This document shows positions 15,314 through 23,073 of a DNA stretch of 23,750 bases, piece after piece (position 1 is the first letter of the stretch; each line of letters starts with the position of its first letter). A program made the translations under genes and the position numbers. Where the stretch lies: assembly GCA_045126815.1 (NCBI GenBank), contig JBGVPD010000070.1, positions 1-23,750 on the forward strand. Direction: 5' to 3'. Origin of the DNA: RGIG1995 sp045126815. GTDB taxonomy: Bacteria; Bacillota; Clostridia; Oscillospirales; CAG-272. The notes under the pieces are model-generated. The model was not told the DNA's origin and did no database searches. It saw only the letters and a list, made by a program, of their open reading frames with translations.

Positions 15314-15331
15314 ATTATAATTTTTAATATT

Positions 15332-15874
15332 TTAAATCTGATATTCTTTATATACGTCTCCGTCGAGGTTCTTCCAATAAAGCTTGTTATCGTCAAGAAC
15401 CATATACGAATGTTCCGAATTCTCTTTCGGTATAGACACCGATCCGGGATTTAATATAAGTATTCCCTCTTCTTCGTAACATTTTGGTACGTGTATGTGT
15501 CCGAAAAGCAAACAGTCGCCTTTCTGTAACGGCGGTAAATTATCAGGTCCGTATTTGTGTCCGTGCGTTGCATATATCATTCTGTTTCCAACGGTAATAA
15601 TCGCATAATCGGCAAGTACCGGAAATTCAAGCACCATCTGGTCAACTTCAGTATCACAGTTGCCTCTGACGCACATAATCTTTTCCTTCATACCGTTTAA
15701 AAGCGCAATAACTTTTTTAGGCGCGTAATCTTTAGGCAGGTCGTTTCTCGGCCCGTGATACAAAATATCGCCCAAAAACAAGACCTTGTCCGATTTTTCT
15801 GCATTTATTCTTTCTACAAGCTTTTCACAATAGTGATATGAACCGTGTATGTCAGATGCTATAACCCATTTCAT
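15332..15874 (-). CDS. yfcE: YfcE/MJ0936-family metallophosphoesterase
   Basis: Calcineurin-like phosphodiesterase of 180 residues, close to the 184 of E. coli YfcE. All five metal-site motifs are present in order: DIHG (8-11), GDILYHGP (about 35-42), GNCD (71-74), THGHKYG (about 104-110) and GHIHVP (about 125-130), followed by the conserved LNPGSVSIP. Members hydrolyse phosphodiesters in vitro with Mn2+, and the physiological substrate is not settled. ATG start with a moderate GGGAT ribosome binding site. It is the last gene of the operon, 37 bases after the YycJ-type gene, and ends just before a terminator. Confidence 0.93.
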   Translation of the reverse strand: MKWVIASDIHGSYHYCEKLVERINAEKSDKVLFLGDILYHGPRNDLPKDYAPKKVIALLNGMKEKIMCVRGNCDTEVDQMVLEFPVLADYAIITVGNRMIYATHGHKYGPDNLPPLQKGDCLLFGHIHVPKCYEEEGILILNPGSVSIPKENSEHSYMVLDDNKLYWKNLDGDVYKEYQI

Positions 15875-15911
15875 TTTTATATCCCAAACCTTTTATCTTA
15901 TTATGTAAAAA

Positions 15912-16685
15912 TTAAATAAAGTAAGTTACTTCCCTGCTTGATGCTACCTTCAATACGATATCGTCAAATCCCGCAAGGGCGCGTGACGTTACGTTCATCG
16001 CGATCTCGGGGGTATTGTTTTCCTCACTCAAATGACCAAGCATAAAGTTTTTCGTTCCGTGTTCAGCAAGAAAACGAGCCAACGCCGCGCAGTCATAATT
16101 GGACAAATGTCCCTTTGCCGAACGTATTCTGCATTTTAAATTTTCGGGATACGTTCCGTTTGCAAGTCTGTTTTCATCATAGTTAGACTCAATTACTACG
16201 CTGTTGCAGTGCATAAGTGACGTAACCGCCTCCTTACCGACACAACCCATATCGGTCGCAATACCGAATTTATCGTCCTCGGTCTCAAAAGTATATCCCA
16301 CGCAAGCCGAACTATCGTGCGACGAGGGAAACGATTTAACGTTTATCCCACAAACGTTACATTCATAAACAATCGTATGAAAAGTTATGTTGCAAACCTC
16401 GGGATTACACTTCAGATACTCCTCTGCCGACATACCCGTCATATGTACGGGAATATTATATTTCTTTGACAAAACGGCAAGGCCTTTTACGTGATCTATG
16501 TGTTCGTGCGTAATAAATATCGCATTTATTTTTGAAATATCCGAACCTATACTGTTCAAACTGTCGCAAATTTTCTTTGCGGATATTCCGACATCTATAA
16601 GGAACTCTGCATCTCCGCATTTCAAATGGTATGAGTTACCGTTTGAACTTGCTGACAAAGAGGTAACACTGAATTTCTTCTTCAT
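15912..16685 (-). CDS. yycJ: YycJ/WalJ-type MBL-fold metallo-hydrolase
   Basis: Metallo-beta-lactamase-fold hydrolase of 257 residues. The zinc motif THEHIDH is at residues 59-65. Other metal or family positions are SSHDSSACVGY, ATDMG, VVIESNYD, KGHLSN and LGHLSEENNTPEIA, which is the characteristic YycJ/WalJ pattern. In Bacillus and relatives YycJ is encoded in the walRK operon and has been implicated in DNA metabolism and cell-wall/division coordination. Here it is instead in an operon with galactokinase and phosphodiesterase genes. The ATG is supported by homology to the family start, although the ribosome binding site (GAAG) is weak. It follows the three-TM gene after 33 bases. Confidence 0.93.
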   Translation of the reverse strand: MKKKFSVTSLSASSNGNSYHLKCGDAEFLIDVGISAKKICDSLNSIGSDISKINAIFITHEHIDHVKGLAVLSKKYNIPVHMTGMSAEEYLKCNPEVCNITFHTIVYECNVCGINVKSFPSSHDSSACVGYTFETEDDKFGIATDMGCVGKEAVTSLMHCNSVVIESNYDENRLANGTYPENLKCRIRSAKGHLSNYDCAALARFLAEHGTKNFMLGHLSEENNTPEIAMNVTSRALAGFDDIVLKVASSREVTYFI

Positions 16686-16718
16686 ATTATCTTCAATTAC
16701 ACCTATTTTCTACAAACT

Positions 16719-17159
16719 TTATTTTACAAAAAGAATTAAATACATCATATCAAAAAGCAGTGTAAACAACAAGGGAATTAGTATTATAAGCCATTTCTTC
16801 GCCTTTTCCTTGCTCTTCACGTAGTTTTCGATAAACTCGGTCTTTTCTTCATCTGACCATTTTTGGTTCAACTGTTCTTTAGTTGGAATATCTTTTGATA
16901 TTCCTCTGTTCAACACAATAAATATACATAACACGATAGTAGTTACAGAGCTGTATACTATCATTACTATATCCTGCATCATAAAGCTTCTGTTGATCTC
17001 GGCTACCTTAAGCAAGGTAACGTATAGACCAAATATCACAGTAAACGACAAAAGAAGCTTTCCTAAAAGTCGCCAATTAAATTCCTTAAAGCTTTTTTGA
17101 ATATCTTTCTTTGCATCGCCCTCGAAACTGACTCTTTTTTTCTTTATCTTTCTCGCCAT
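16719..17159 (-). CDS. Three-TM membrane protein, unknown function
   Basis: A 146-residue protein with a basic N-terminus (MARKIKKKRVSFEGD) and three hydrophobic segments, at about residues 32-52 (LLGKLLLSFTVIFGLYVTLL), 63-83 and 124-144. A charged, Lys/Glu-rich loop lies between the second and third. I do not recognise a family. The ATG begins one base after the galactokinase stop codon, so translation is probably coupled, with the AAGG ribosome binding site inside the end of that gene. The yycJ-type gene follows after 33 bases. Function cannot be inferred beyond membrane location. Confidence 0.8.
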   Translation of the reverse strand: MARKIKKKRVSFEGDAKKDIQKSFKEFNWRLLGKLLLSFTVIFGLYVTLLKVAEINRSFMMQDIVMIVYSSVTTIVLCIFIVLNRGISKDIPTKEQLNQKWSDEEKTEFIENYVKSKEKAKKWLIILIPLLFTLLFDMMYLILFVK

Positions 17160-17160
17160 A

Positions 17161-18447
17161 TTAAATAACCTTTATAGCTCCGTCGTTTCTAACTCTTAAA
17201 GCAACACAGTTACCCTCTCCGAACACCTTTTCTATTTCCTTCTTATAGGTCTCGGACAAATCTGCAGGAACGAACGCCTGAATAGTTCCCGCAAAACCGC
17301 CGCCGTGTACACGCCATGCGGCTCTCTTACCGTTCAATATCTGTTCGGATACGGCAAGTGCTAATGAAAGTCCCTGTTCGGATACGTTCTTAACCGTATA
17401 TACGTTCTGCAAATAACGGAAGCTTGACATTCCCGAGGAAATAACGTCGGAGAAAAATGCATCAAGGTCGCCGTTTTCAAGAGATCTTACCTGACGGTCA
17501 ACTCTTTCATTTTCATTTAAGTAGTGAATAGCGCGTAAAATCGCTCTGTCGCCAACCTTTTCTCTGAGAAGCTTCGAATTCTCTATAACATCAGAATACT
17601 TAACACCTCTCAAAACTTCACTTCCGAGAAGTCTTGCTACCGATTTCATTTCTTCGGGTACAGATGAGTAATCGTCGTTAAGGTCTGCGTGGTTTCCGCC
17701 CGTATTTACTATGTAGAGGTAATAACCGTACTTATTTAAGTCAAAGTCGATCTTTTTGATAACAGGATTTGCCGTATCTTCGAAGTCGATGTTTATAAAA
17801 CCGCCGACAGCACACGCCATCTGGTCCATAAGTCCGCTCTTCTTGCCAAAGTGTACGTTCTCGGCAAACTGAGCAATTTTCGCGATCATTACGTTGTCAA
17901 CCTTGCCGTCGTTATAAAGGTGGTTAAGAATGTTACCGATCATAACCTCAAAAGCCGCCGACGAGGAAAGTCCCGATCCTTTGAAAACGTTACTTGTGGT
18001 ATAAGCGTCAAAACCGCCTACCTTATATCCGTTATTTTCAAAGCCGTCGCACATACCCGTTATAAGCGAGTAAGACTTGAAATAATATTTTTCGTCAGGC
18101 TTCGTATTCTTAACGTCAACAGTATCAACCTTCTCAAAGCCTTCGCTCTTTACGTTGATTATCCCGTCATTTCTGGGAGTTACTATCGCTATAACGTCAA
18201 GGTTTATCGCGGCTGCAATAACCTTACCGTTGTTATGGTCGGTATGATTACCCGATATCTCACTTCTTCCGGATACCGAAAATATCTGAATATCCGCATC
18301 TTTTTTGCCGTACTGCGCAACATATCCATCAATAGCCTTATTATATCTTTCTCTCTGAAAAGCAATCTGGTCTTCACCGTAAAGCGATGCTATTTTTTCA
18401 TCCAACTGTCCATTGTTTATGTACTCTTTCAATAAATTCGTCTTCAT
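17161..18447 (-). CDS. galK: Galactokinase-family GHMP kinase
   Basis: A 428-residue GHMP-superfamily sugar kinase expected to phosphorylate galactose (or a related sugar) at C1 in the Leloir pathway. Motifs in order are the N-terminal signature SGRSEISGNHTDHNNG (59-74), the phosphate-binding loop GSGLSSSAA (157-165), catalytic MDQ (D208), and C-terminal HGGGFAGTIQAF (381-392). It is longer than classical GalK (about 390), and the signature reads GNHTDH where GEHTDY is usual, so the sugar-contacting Glu is Asn (N67). R61, H68 and D70 are kept. The ATG at 18447 has AAAAAGGA 9 bases upstream; an in-frame start at 18495 would overlap the HEPN gene. No galT or galE is adjacent. Galactokinase is the best call, substrate moderately sure. 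Confidence 0.88.
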   Translation of the reverse strand: MKTNLLKEYINNGQLDEKIASLYGEDQIAFQRERYNKAIDGYVAQYGKKDADIQIFSVSGRSEISGNHTDHNNGKVIAAAINLDVIAIVTPRNDGIINVKSEGFEKVDTVDVKNTKPDEKYYFKSYSLITGMCDGFENNGYKVGGFDAYTTSNVFKGSGLSSSAAFEVMIGNILNHLYNDGKVDNVMIAKIAQFAENVHFGKKSGLMDQMACAVGGFINIDFEDTANPVIKKIDFDLNKYGYYLYIVNTGGNHADLNDDYSSVPEEMKSVARLLGSEVLRGVKYSDVIENSKLLREKVGDRAILRAIHYLNENERVDRQVRSLENGDLDAFFSDVISSGMSSFRYLQNVYTVKNVSEQGLSLALAVSEQILNGKRAAWRVHGGGFAGTIQAFVPADLSETYKKEIEKVFGEGNCVALRVRNDGAIKVI

Positions 18448-18478
18448 AGCATTTATTCCTTTTTGTATTATGTACCTA

Positions 18479-18889
18479 TTAATTAAACTTAGCAAGTTCT
18501 AGCAAAGTAAACTTATAAAGCCCCTGCGCCATATTCAAGTATCTTTTAGCCGCAGTTTTGTCAATTTCAAGTGGAAAGTCGGGCGGATACCGCGTTTGAA
18601 TATAATAATTATTCAAAGCGACACATTCGTCTATCCAATCAAAAAAACCACCGTTTACTTTTGCCGCAGTCTTGCACAAAAATATTATGTTGTGACCGTC
18701 GGGCGCATAACCTTTTTGCTCCAACATAAAAGCTTTCAACGCCTTTTCAATCGCCTGGTGCGAATGAAATGCCGACAAAAGCAGTGTTTTTTGGTTTTTG
18801 CGTAACATATCGGCGGCTTTCAGATCGTTTTCTGCATAGATCAGCCAGTCGGTATAGATCTTGCTGTCACGGGTCTTTTTTCTACCCAT
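18479..18889 (-). CDS. HEPN domain protein (COG2250 type)
   Basis: A 136-residue all-alpha HEPN protein. Family features are AENDLKAADML (19-29), the FHSHQAIEKALKAFM helix (about 41-55), a HNI segment, and NNYYIQTRYPPDFP (about 93-106). HEPN proteins pair with MNT nucleotidyltransferases as toxin-antitoxin or nucleotide-binding modules. The RNase motif R-x4-6-H of HepT-like toxins is not visible, so ribonuclease activity is doubtful. The ATG at 18889 overlaps the stop of the nucleotidyltransferase gene by 8 bases; a GTG at 18898 is an alternative, with AAGGAAGGGG serving either. It is followed after 31 bases by the galactokinase gene. Confidence 0.85.
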   Translation of the reverse strand: MGRKKTRDSKIYTDWLIYAENDLKAADMLRKNQKTLLLSAFHSHQAIEKALKAFMLEQKGYAPDGHNIIFLCKTAAKVNGGFFDWIDECVALNNYYIQTRYPPDFPLEIDKTAAKRYLNMAQGLYKFTLLELAKFN

Positions 18890-19199
18890 AGACAACACAC
18901 CCCTTCCTTAATATTCGGGATGCAAAGCTCTCACTCTGTTTGATCATTTCTTCCCACTGAGACGGCGTATACAAAAATATATCAAAGGGGATGTCACTGT
19001 CGATCTCAAGATACGCTTTTTTCAGCCACGCGTTTTTGTCGTCGTGTTCGCACACAACGCATACGTCAAGGTCGGTCACTCCGTTGTCAACCTCACGGCG
19101 CTTTACTCCAAATACTATCAGCTTTTCAATAACAAACAATCTCTTGATCTCATCGCATATAAAAGCTATTTCTTTTTCGTCACATATCCTTTTATCCAC
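18882..19199 (-). CDS. MNT-like minimal nucleotidyltransferase, altered catalytic motif
   Basis: A 105-residue protein of the minimal nucleotidyltransferase fold. Members of HEPN/MNT pairs act as antitoxins, and MntA does so by adding AMP to the HEPN partner. The usual motif is GS-x10-D-x-D. Here residues 31-45 read G-V-x10-D-L-D, so the Ser that contacts the nucleotide is Val while spacing and both metal-binding Asp residues (D43, D45) are kept. A third Asp candidate is D73 (PFDIFLYT). The GTG start is fixed by AAGGAGGG 6 bases upstream. It is the first gene of the operon, with a promoter at 19237-19265, and overlaps the HEPN start. Fold confident, catalytic competence uncertain. Confidence 0.85.
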   Translation of the reverse strand: MDKRICDEKEIAFICDEIKRLFVIEKLIVFGVKRREVDNGVTDLDVCVVCEHDDKNAWLKKAYLEIDSDIPFDIFLYTPSQWEEMIKQSESFASRILRKGCVVYG

Positions 19200-19236
19200 G
19201 TTAACCCTCCTTTTTTTGCCACTTTTCGCTCATTTT

Positions 19237-19265
19237 AGTATAACACACCTATTTTTAATTGTAAA
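19237..19265 (-). promoter_or_regulatory. Promoter of the MNT-HEPN-galK operon
   Basis: On the minus strand TTTACA (19265-19260), a 17-base spacer, TATACT (19242-19237). It ends 37 bases before the GTG start of the nucleotidyltransferase gene. Confidence 0.8.
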
Positions 19266-19344
19266 GCAGTATTTCCCATTCAGTCTCATCAACCTTTAAT
19301 TTTAAAGAGTTCTAATTTATATAAACACAATAATTTAATTATAA

Positions 19345-19390
19345 AAGAAAAAGAGGAAACTTCCTGTTATTTTATAAAGTTTCCCTCTCT
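19345..19390 (-). terminator. Terminator after the PHP gene
   Basis: On the minus strand AGAGGGAAACTT (about 19388-19377) pairs with AAGTTTCCTCTT (19362-19351), with one bulged base, and is followed by TTTCTTTTAT. It starts 8 bases after the PHP stop codon. The rest of 19200-19397 holds only the promoter at 19237-19265. Confidence 0.82.
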
Positions 19391-19397
19391 TTATTAT

Positions 19398-20231
19398 TTA
19401 TTTTGTTATCTTTTTGAGCAGATCATACGGTATTTTCAAGTTGCCGTATCCGACTCCGATCTTAATATCGGTTTTGTTCGAACCATGAAAATCTGAACCG
19501 CCCGAAATCAGCAAATCATATTTTTCCGCAAGTGAAAAATATTCCCTCTCCATTTTTTCGTCATATTCGGTATAATACCCCTCTATGCCGTCAAGCCCCA
19601 TACACTTAAGCTCTTTGACATATCCGTCTAAATCACACCCTTTAAGTTTTGTAAGATGCAAATGAGCAAGAAAGGCTTTCCCTCCCGATGTATGAATTAT
19701 GTTTATAGCCTCTTCGGCATCAAGAAGTCTTAAACTGTTGTAACCCGGTCTTCCCTTTTGGAGATATTTGTCAAAACCCTCTTTCACTGTTTTAACGTAT
19801 CCTTTGTTTACCATAACCTTTGCAAAATGAGCCCTCCCGAGCAGTCCTTTTGGCGATATCGCCCTTGCATCTTCAACGGTTACGTCAAACCCCAAGCTTT
19901 GCAAAGCCTGTGCCGTTCTTACGTTATTCTGCCGTCTTGACTCCTTTGATCTCTCTATAGCCTCTGTTAAAACAGGGTTATTTATATCTATTCCGTATCC
20001 CAGAATATGAGTTTCCCCAAGATCATTTTTTACCGAAAACTCTATTCCCGGTATAACTTCAACCCCATACTTTTTCCCCGCCTCAATTGCCTCGTTTACG
20101 CCGTCTGTATTATCGTGGTCTGTTAGAGCAATAGCTGACAAACCCGCTTTATGAGCCTCAAAAACAAGCTCATCAGGAGAACACGAGCCATCGGAATAGT
20201 ATGAATGGGTGTGCAGGTCTATATATTTCAT
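19398..20231 (-). CDS. PHP-domain metal-dependent phosphoesterase (COG0613/RNase AM-like)
   Basis: A 277-residue PHP phosphoesterase. Metal-binding motifs are DLHTHSYYSDGS (5-16), ALTDHDNTDG (about 35-44), GIEFS (about 62-66), HILGYG, FLAHLH (about 189-194) and SGGSDFHG near the C-terminus. The closest characterised relatives are YciV/RNase AM and 3',5'-nucleoside bisphosphate phosphatases, which remove nucleotides from 5' RNA ends or hydrolyse pAp; that activity is inferred by similarity. Length is typical for the family. ATG start with AAAGGATAA close upstream. It stands alone on the minus strand between its own promoter-like sequence and a terminator, divergent from rny. Confidence 0.93.
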   Translation of the reverse strand: MKYIDLHTHSYYSDGSCSPDELVFEAHKAGLSAIALTDHDNTDGVNEAIEAGKKYGVEVIPGIEFSVKNDLGETHILGYGIDINNPVLTEAIERSKESRRQNNVRTAQALQSLGFDVTVEDARAISPKGLLGRAHFAKVMVNKGYVKTVKEGFDKYLQKGRPGYNSLRLLDAEEAINIIHTSGGKAFLAHLHLTKLKGCDLDGYVKELKCMGLDGIEGYYTEYDEKMEREYFSLAEKYDLLISGGSDFHGSNKTDIKIGVGYGNLKIPYDLLKKITK

Positions 20232-20267
20232 AAGTTATCCTTTGTTCTTACTTTATTTTCTGTATTT

Positions 20268-20296
20268 ATTTTACTACATAATTGAAAATATTACAA
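20268..20296 (-). promoter_or_regulatory. Possible promoter of the PHP gene
   Basis: On the minus strand TTGTAA (20296-20291), a 17-base spacer and TAAAAT (20273-20268), about 36 bases before the ATG. The region is very AT-rich, so chance matches are likely. Confidence 0.5.
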
Positions 20297-20356
20297 TAGA
20301 AAAAAGAGACGTAAGCTCGATTTGCATTAAATGTACAGAAAAATCTTACCATATCA

Positions 20357-20385
20357 TTGACATATTGAAAAAAATAATATAAAAT
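20357..20385 (+). promoter_or_regulatory. Sigma-A promoter of rny
   Basis: TTGACA (20357-20362), a 17-base spacer, TAAAAT (20380-20385), giving a leader of about 60 bases. The leader contains a small hairpin (GGAC TGT GTCC, 20401-20411). Confidence 0.8.
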
Positions 20386-20435
20386 ATATATAATGTGGGC
20401 GGACTGTGTCCATGTCTCATATACAATATTGGCTT

Positions 20436-20444
20436 AAGGAGGTG
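20436..20444 (+). promoter_or_regulatory. Perfect Shine-Dalgarno deciding the rny start
   Basis: AAGGAGGTG ends 7 bases before the ATG at 20452, ruling out an in-frame upstream start at 20395, which would lie 14 codons ahead of it. Confidence 0.93.
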
Positions 20445-20451
20445 CACTACC

Positions 20452-21996
20452 ATGATTGAAGCTATAATCGGAATTGTTGCCCTTGCAGTCGGTATTGCTG
20501 TTGGTATGGTTTTGGGAATCGCTTACCGTAAGAAAGTAACGGAAGCTAAGATCGGACTTGCCGAAGAACGCGCAAAAAAGATCGTTGAAGAAAGCGAAAA
20601 AATCGCCGAAACCAAGAAAAAAGAAGCTCTTATTGAAGCAAAAGAAGAAATTCTTCGTTCAAGAAACGAATTGGAACGCGAGATCAAGGAAAGAAGAAAC
20701 GAAGTTTCAAGACTTGAACGCCGTGCGGTAACCAAAGAAGAAACACTTGAACGTAAAATGGACGCTCTCGAAAAGAAAGACGAACAGTTAAACCGTAAAA
20801 TCAAGGAAAACGAAGAATTAAAGGAACAGCTCGAAGTTATCCGTCTCCAGCAACAAGAAAAGCTTGAGCAGATAGCCGGAATAAGCGCCGCAGAAGCAAA
20901 AAGGGAACTCGTTCAGCGTATTGAAGACGAAGTTAAACTTGAAGCTGCGCAGAAGATCGTTGAGATCGAAGCACAGATCAAAGAAGAAGCTGACGAAAAA
21001 GCAAAGAATATCATTTCTCTTGCAATCCAACGTTGCGCTGCCGACCACGTTTCCGAAACGACGGTATCCGTTGTTCCGCTTCCCAACGACGATATGAAGG
21101 GAAGAATTATCGGCCGAGAAGGCAGAAACATTCGTGCAATCGAAACGCTTACAGGTGTTGATCTTATTATTGACGACACACCCGAAGCAATTACACTTTC
21201 GGGATTTGACCCGATAAGAAGAGAAGTTGCGAGAATTACTTTGGAAAAACTCATTTCCGACGGACGTATACACCCCGCAAGAATTGAGGAAACCGTTGAA
21301 AAAGCTCGTAAAGAAGTTGATAATACCATTAAACAAGCAGGTGAAAAGGCAATATTCGAAACAGGTGTTCACGGTTTGAACAACGAACTCGTTAAATTGC
21401 TCGGAAGACTCAAATACCGTACAAGCTACGGACAAAACGTTCTCCGTCACTCAATTGAAGTCGCTCACCTTTCAGGTATGATCGCCGACGAACTTGGCGC
21501 TGACAGCACTCTTGCAAAGAGAGCAGGTCTTCTCCACGATATCGGTAAGGTTCTTACTCAGGAAGTTGAAGGCTCTCACGTTCAGCTCGGTGTTGACCTT
21601 GCTAAGAAATACAAAGAAAACAAAGATGTTATTCACGCTATTGAAGCGCACCATAACGACGTTGAACCCCGTTCGATCATCGCTATGATAGTTCAGGCTG
21701 CAGACGCTATTTCCGCTGCAAGACCGGGCGCGCGCCGTGAAGACCTCGAAAACTACATCAAGAGACTCCAGAAGCTCGAAGAAATCGCAAACAGTTTCAA
21801 CGGAGTTGAAAAATCCTACGCAATTCAAGCGGGCCGTGAAGTTCGTATTATGGTTAAGCCTAACGAAGTTAACGACGAACAGATGGTGCTTATTGCAAGA
21901 GATGTCGTAAAGAAGATCGAAGAAAACCTCGAATATCCCGGTCAGATCAAAATTCACGTCATCAGAGAAAACCGCGCTATCGAATACGCAAAATAA
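20452..21996 (+). CDS. rny: Ribonuclease Y
   Basis: Membrane-anchored endoribonuclease that initiates mRNA decay in Firmicutes. It has 514 residues, the usual length being about 520. An N-terminal membrane helix (3-24) is followed by a long charged coiled coil (about 28-190), a KH RNA-binding domain with GRIIGREGRN (217-226), and an HD domain with RHSIEVAHL (332-340), LLHDIGKV (360-367; catalytic H362, D363) and HHNDVEPRS. The conserved C-terminus IKIHVIRENRAIEYAK is complete. Codon use is biased as in a well-expressed gene. It is followed by ymdB as in B. subtilis, although 218 bases and a large hairpin separate them. Confidence 0.98.
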   Translation: MIEAIIGIVALAVGIAVGMVLGIAYRKKVTEAKIGLAEERAKKIVEESEKIAETKKKEALIEAKEEILRSRNELEREIKERRNEVSRLERRAVTKEETLERKMDALEKKDEQLNRKIKENEELKEQLEVIRLQQQEKLEQIAGISAAEAKRELVQRIEDEVKLEAAQKIVEIEAQIKEEADEKAKNIISLAIQRCAADHVSETTVSVVPLPNDDMKGRIIGREGRNIRAIETLTGVDLIIDDTPEAITLSGFDPIRREVARITLEKLISDGRIHPARIEETVEKARKEVDNTIKQAGEKAIFETGVHGLNNELVKLLGRLKYRTSYGQNVLRHSIEVAHLSGMIADELGADSTLAKRAGLLHDIGKVLTQEVEGSHVQLGVDLAKKYKENKDVIHAIEAHHNDVEPRSIIAMIVQAADAISAARPGARREDLENYIKRLQKLEEIANSFNGVEKSYAIQAGREVRIMVKPNEVNDEQMVLIARDVVKKIEENLEYPGQIKIHVIRENRAIEYAK

Positions 21997-22001
21997 TATC
22001 G

Positions 22002-22021
22002 AATTGTGTCATTACACAATT
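22002..22021 (+). terminator. Small hairpin after rny
   Basis: AATTGTGT (22002-22009) and ACACAATT (22014-22021) form an 8-bp stem with loop CATT, five bases after the rny stop codon; the following T-run is short. Confidence 0.45.
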
Positions 22022-22106
22022 TTCACATATAAATTTATATAGAACTAATTTGAAAGCTAAACACGGATAATTCGTCCGTCTGAATATATATTTATATGCG
22101 TTTAAC

Positions 22107-22150
22107 CGATATCACAGTCTGCATTTATAATTTTGCAGATTGTGATATCG
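22107..22150. terminator. Long hairpin between rny and ymdB
   Basis: A 16-bp stem (22107-22122 with 22135-22150) contains a single G-U pair and a 12-base A/T loop; the arms contain GATATCACA and TGTGATATC. It is followed by TTGTATTA rather than a clean T-run, so it may be a terminator, a processing site or a mRNA-stability element. The rest of 21997-22214 holds no gene. Confidence 0.6.
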
Positions 22151-22214
22151 TTGTATTATAAGACTTTTTTGCAAACAAGTATACCGTATATGTATATAAT
22201 AGAAAGGTTTTTAT

Positions 22215-22994
22215 ATGAAAATTTTGGCTTTAGGCGATATAGTAGGGCCTGATACCATAGAAGAGCTCGGAAAAAGGCTTTGGAATTTCAGAAAGCAGAA
22301 TAATATTGATTTAGTTGTTGCAAACGGCGAAAACGCAAGTCGCGGTAACGGACTTGATGCTGAAAGCGCAAAGAAAATACTCGACTACGGAGTTGACGTT
22401 ATAACTGGCGGAAACCATATTTGGCAAAAAAATTCGCTCAGAGATTTTCTCGAAAACTCGAACAGTATTGTAAGACCGCTCAACTATCCTACGACGTCAG
22501 CGGGAAACGGTTACACTATTTTAGACTGTAACGGATATAAGATATTGGTTATGAACGTATCGGGAACAGTATATATGGAAAGTCTCGGCTGTCCGTTTGA
22601 TGCAGTTGAAAAGGTTTTGAAAAGGGAAGAGGGAAGATACGATATCTCTTTGCTTGATATTCACGCTGAAGCGACGGGCGAAAAATATGCTCTTGCCAGA
22701 TACTTTGACGGTAAGATAACCGCCGTTTACGGAACGCATACTCACGTTCAAACGGCAGACGAACAATTGTTGGAAAACGGCACGGCTTACATTACTGACC
22801 TTGGTATGTGCGGCCCCGTTAATTCGATACTCGGTGTTAAAAGCGAACTTATAATTGAAAAAATGAAGACAAAAATGCCCGTTAGGTTTGAATTTGCCGA
22901 GGGTAACATTGATTTTTGCGGTGTTATAATTGATTTTGATACAGCAAATTCGGGAAAAATCGCCGCAAAATCAATAAAAAGGGTAAGATTTTAA
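22215..22994 (+). CDS. ymdB: YmdB-family metallophosphoesterase
   Basis: TIGR00282-type calcineurin-like phosphodiesterase of 259 residues. In B. subtilis YmdB hydrolyses 2',3'-cyclic nucleotides (and 2',3'-cAMP in particular), influences biofilm versus motility fate, and is encoded right after rny. Metal-site motifs are GDIVG (7-11), NGENASRGNG (about 37-46), GGNHIW (about 65-70), the catalytic D-I-H-A-E block (LLDIHAEATGEK) and GTHTHVQTAD. The conserved LGMCGP and ILGVK segments are present. The ATG has GAAAGG about 7 bases upstream. A TATAAT hexamer lies at 22195-22200, but its best -35 partner is 20 bases away, so it may share the rny transcript or use a weak own promoter. Confidence 0.95.
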   Translation: MKILALGDIVGPDTIEELGKRLWNFRKQNNIDLVVANGENASRGNGLDAESAKKILDYGVDVITGGNHIWQKNSLRDFLENSNSIVRPLNYPTTSAGNGYTILDCNGYKILVMNVSGTVYMESLGCPFDAVEKVLKREEGRYDISLLDIHAEATGEKYALARYFDGKITAVYGTHTHVQTADEQLLENGTAYITDLGMCGPVNSILGVKSELIIEKMKTKMPVRFEFAEGNIDFCGVIIDFDTANSGKIAAKSIKRVRF

Positions 22995-23044
22995 GTTATT
23001 TTCGATTTTTTCCCTAATTTTTATAAGAATTTTTCAAAATAACC

Positions 23045-23073
23045 TTGCAAAATTTAGTTTAATACCATATAAT
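23045..23073 (+). promoter_or_regulatory. Promoter of spoVS
   Basis: TTGCAA (23045-23050), a 17-base spacer, TATAAT (23068-23073). The predicted start near 23080 coincides with a tandem GTTAAAT repeat (23081-23095). Confidence 0.75.

Noticed and set aside
17851..18435. A 194-codon plus-strand open frame opposite the galactokinase gene
   Set aside because: No ribosome binding site, no recognisable domain, and it lies entirely antisense to a gene with clear motifs.
19192..19200. TTATCCACG, a DnaA-box-like nonamer
   Set aside because: A single near-match inside the start of the nucleotidyltransferase gene, with no cluster or AT-rich unwinding element; no evidence for oriC.
20818..21957. Long minus-strand open frames opposite rny
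   Set aside because: They mirror the biased codon use of rny and have low-complexity Phe/Asn/Cys-rich translations without motifs.
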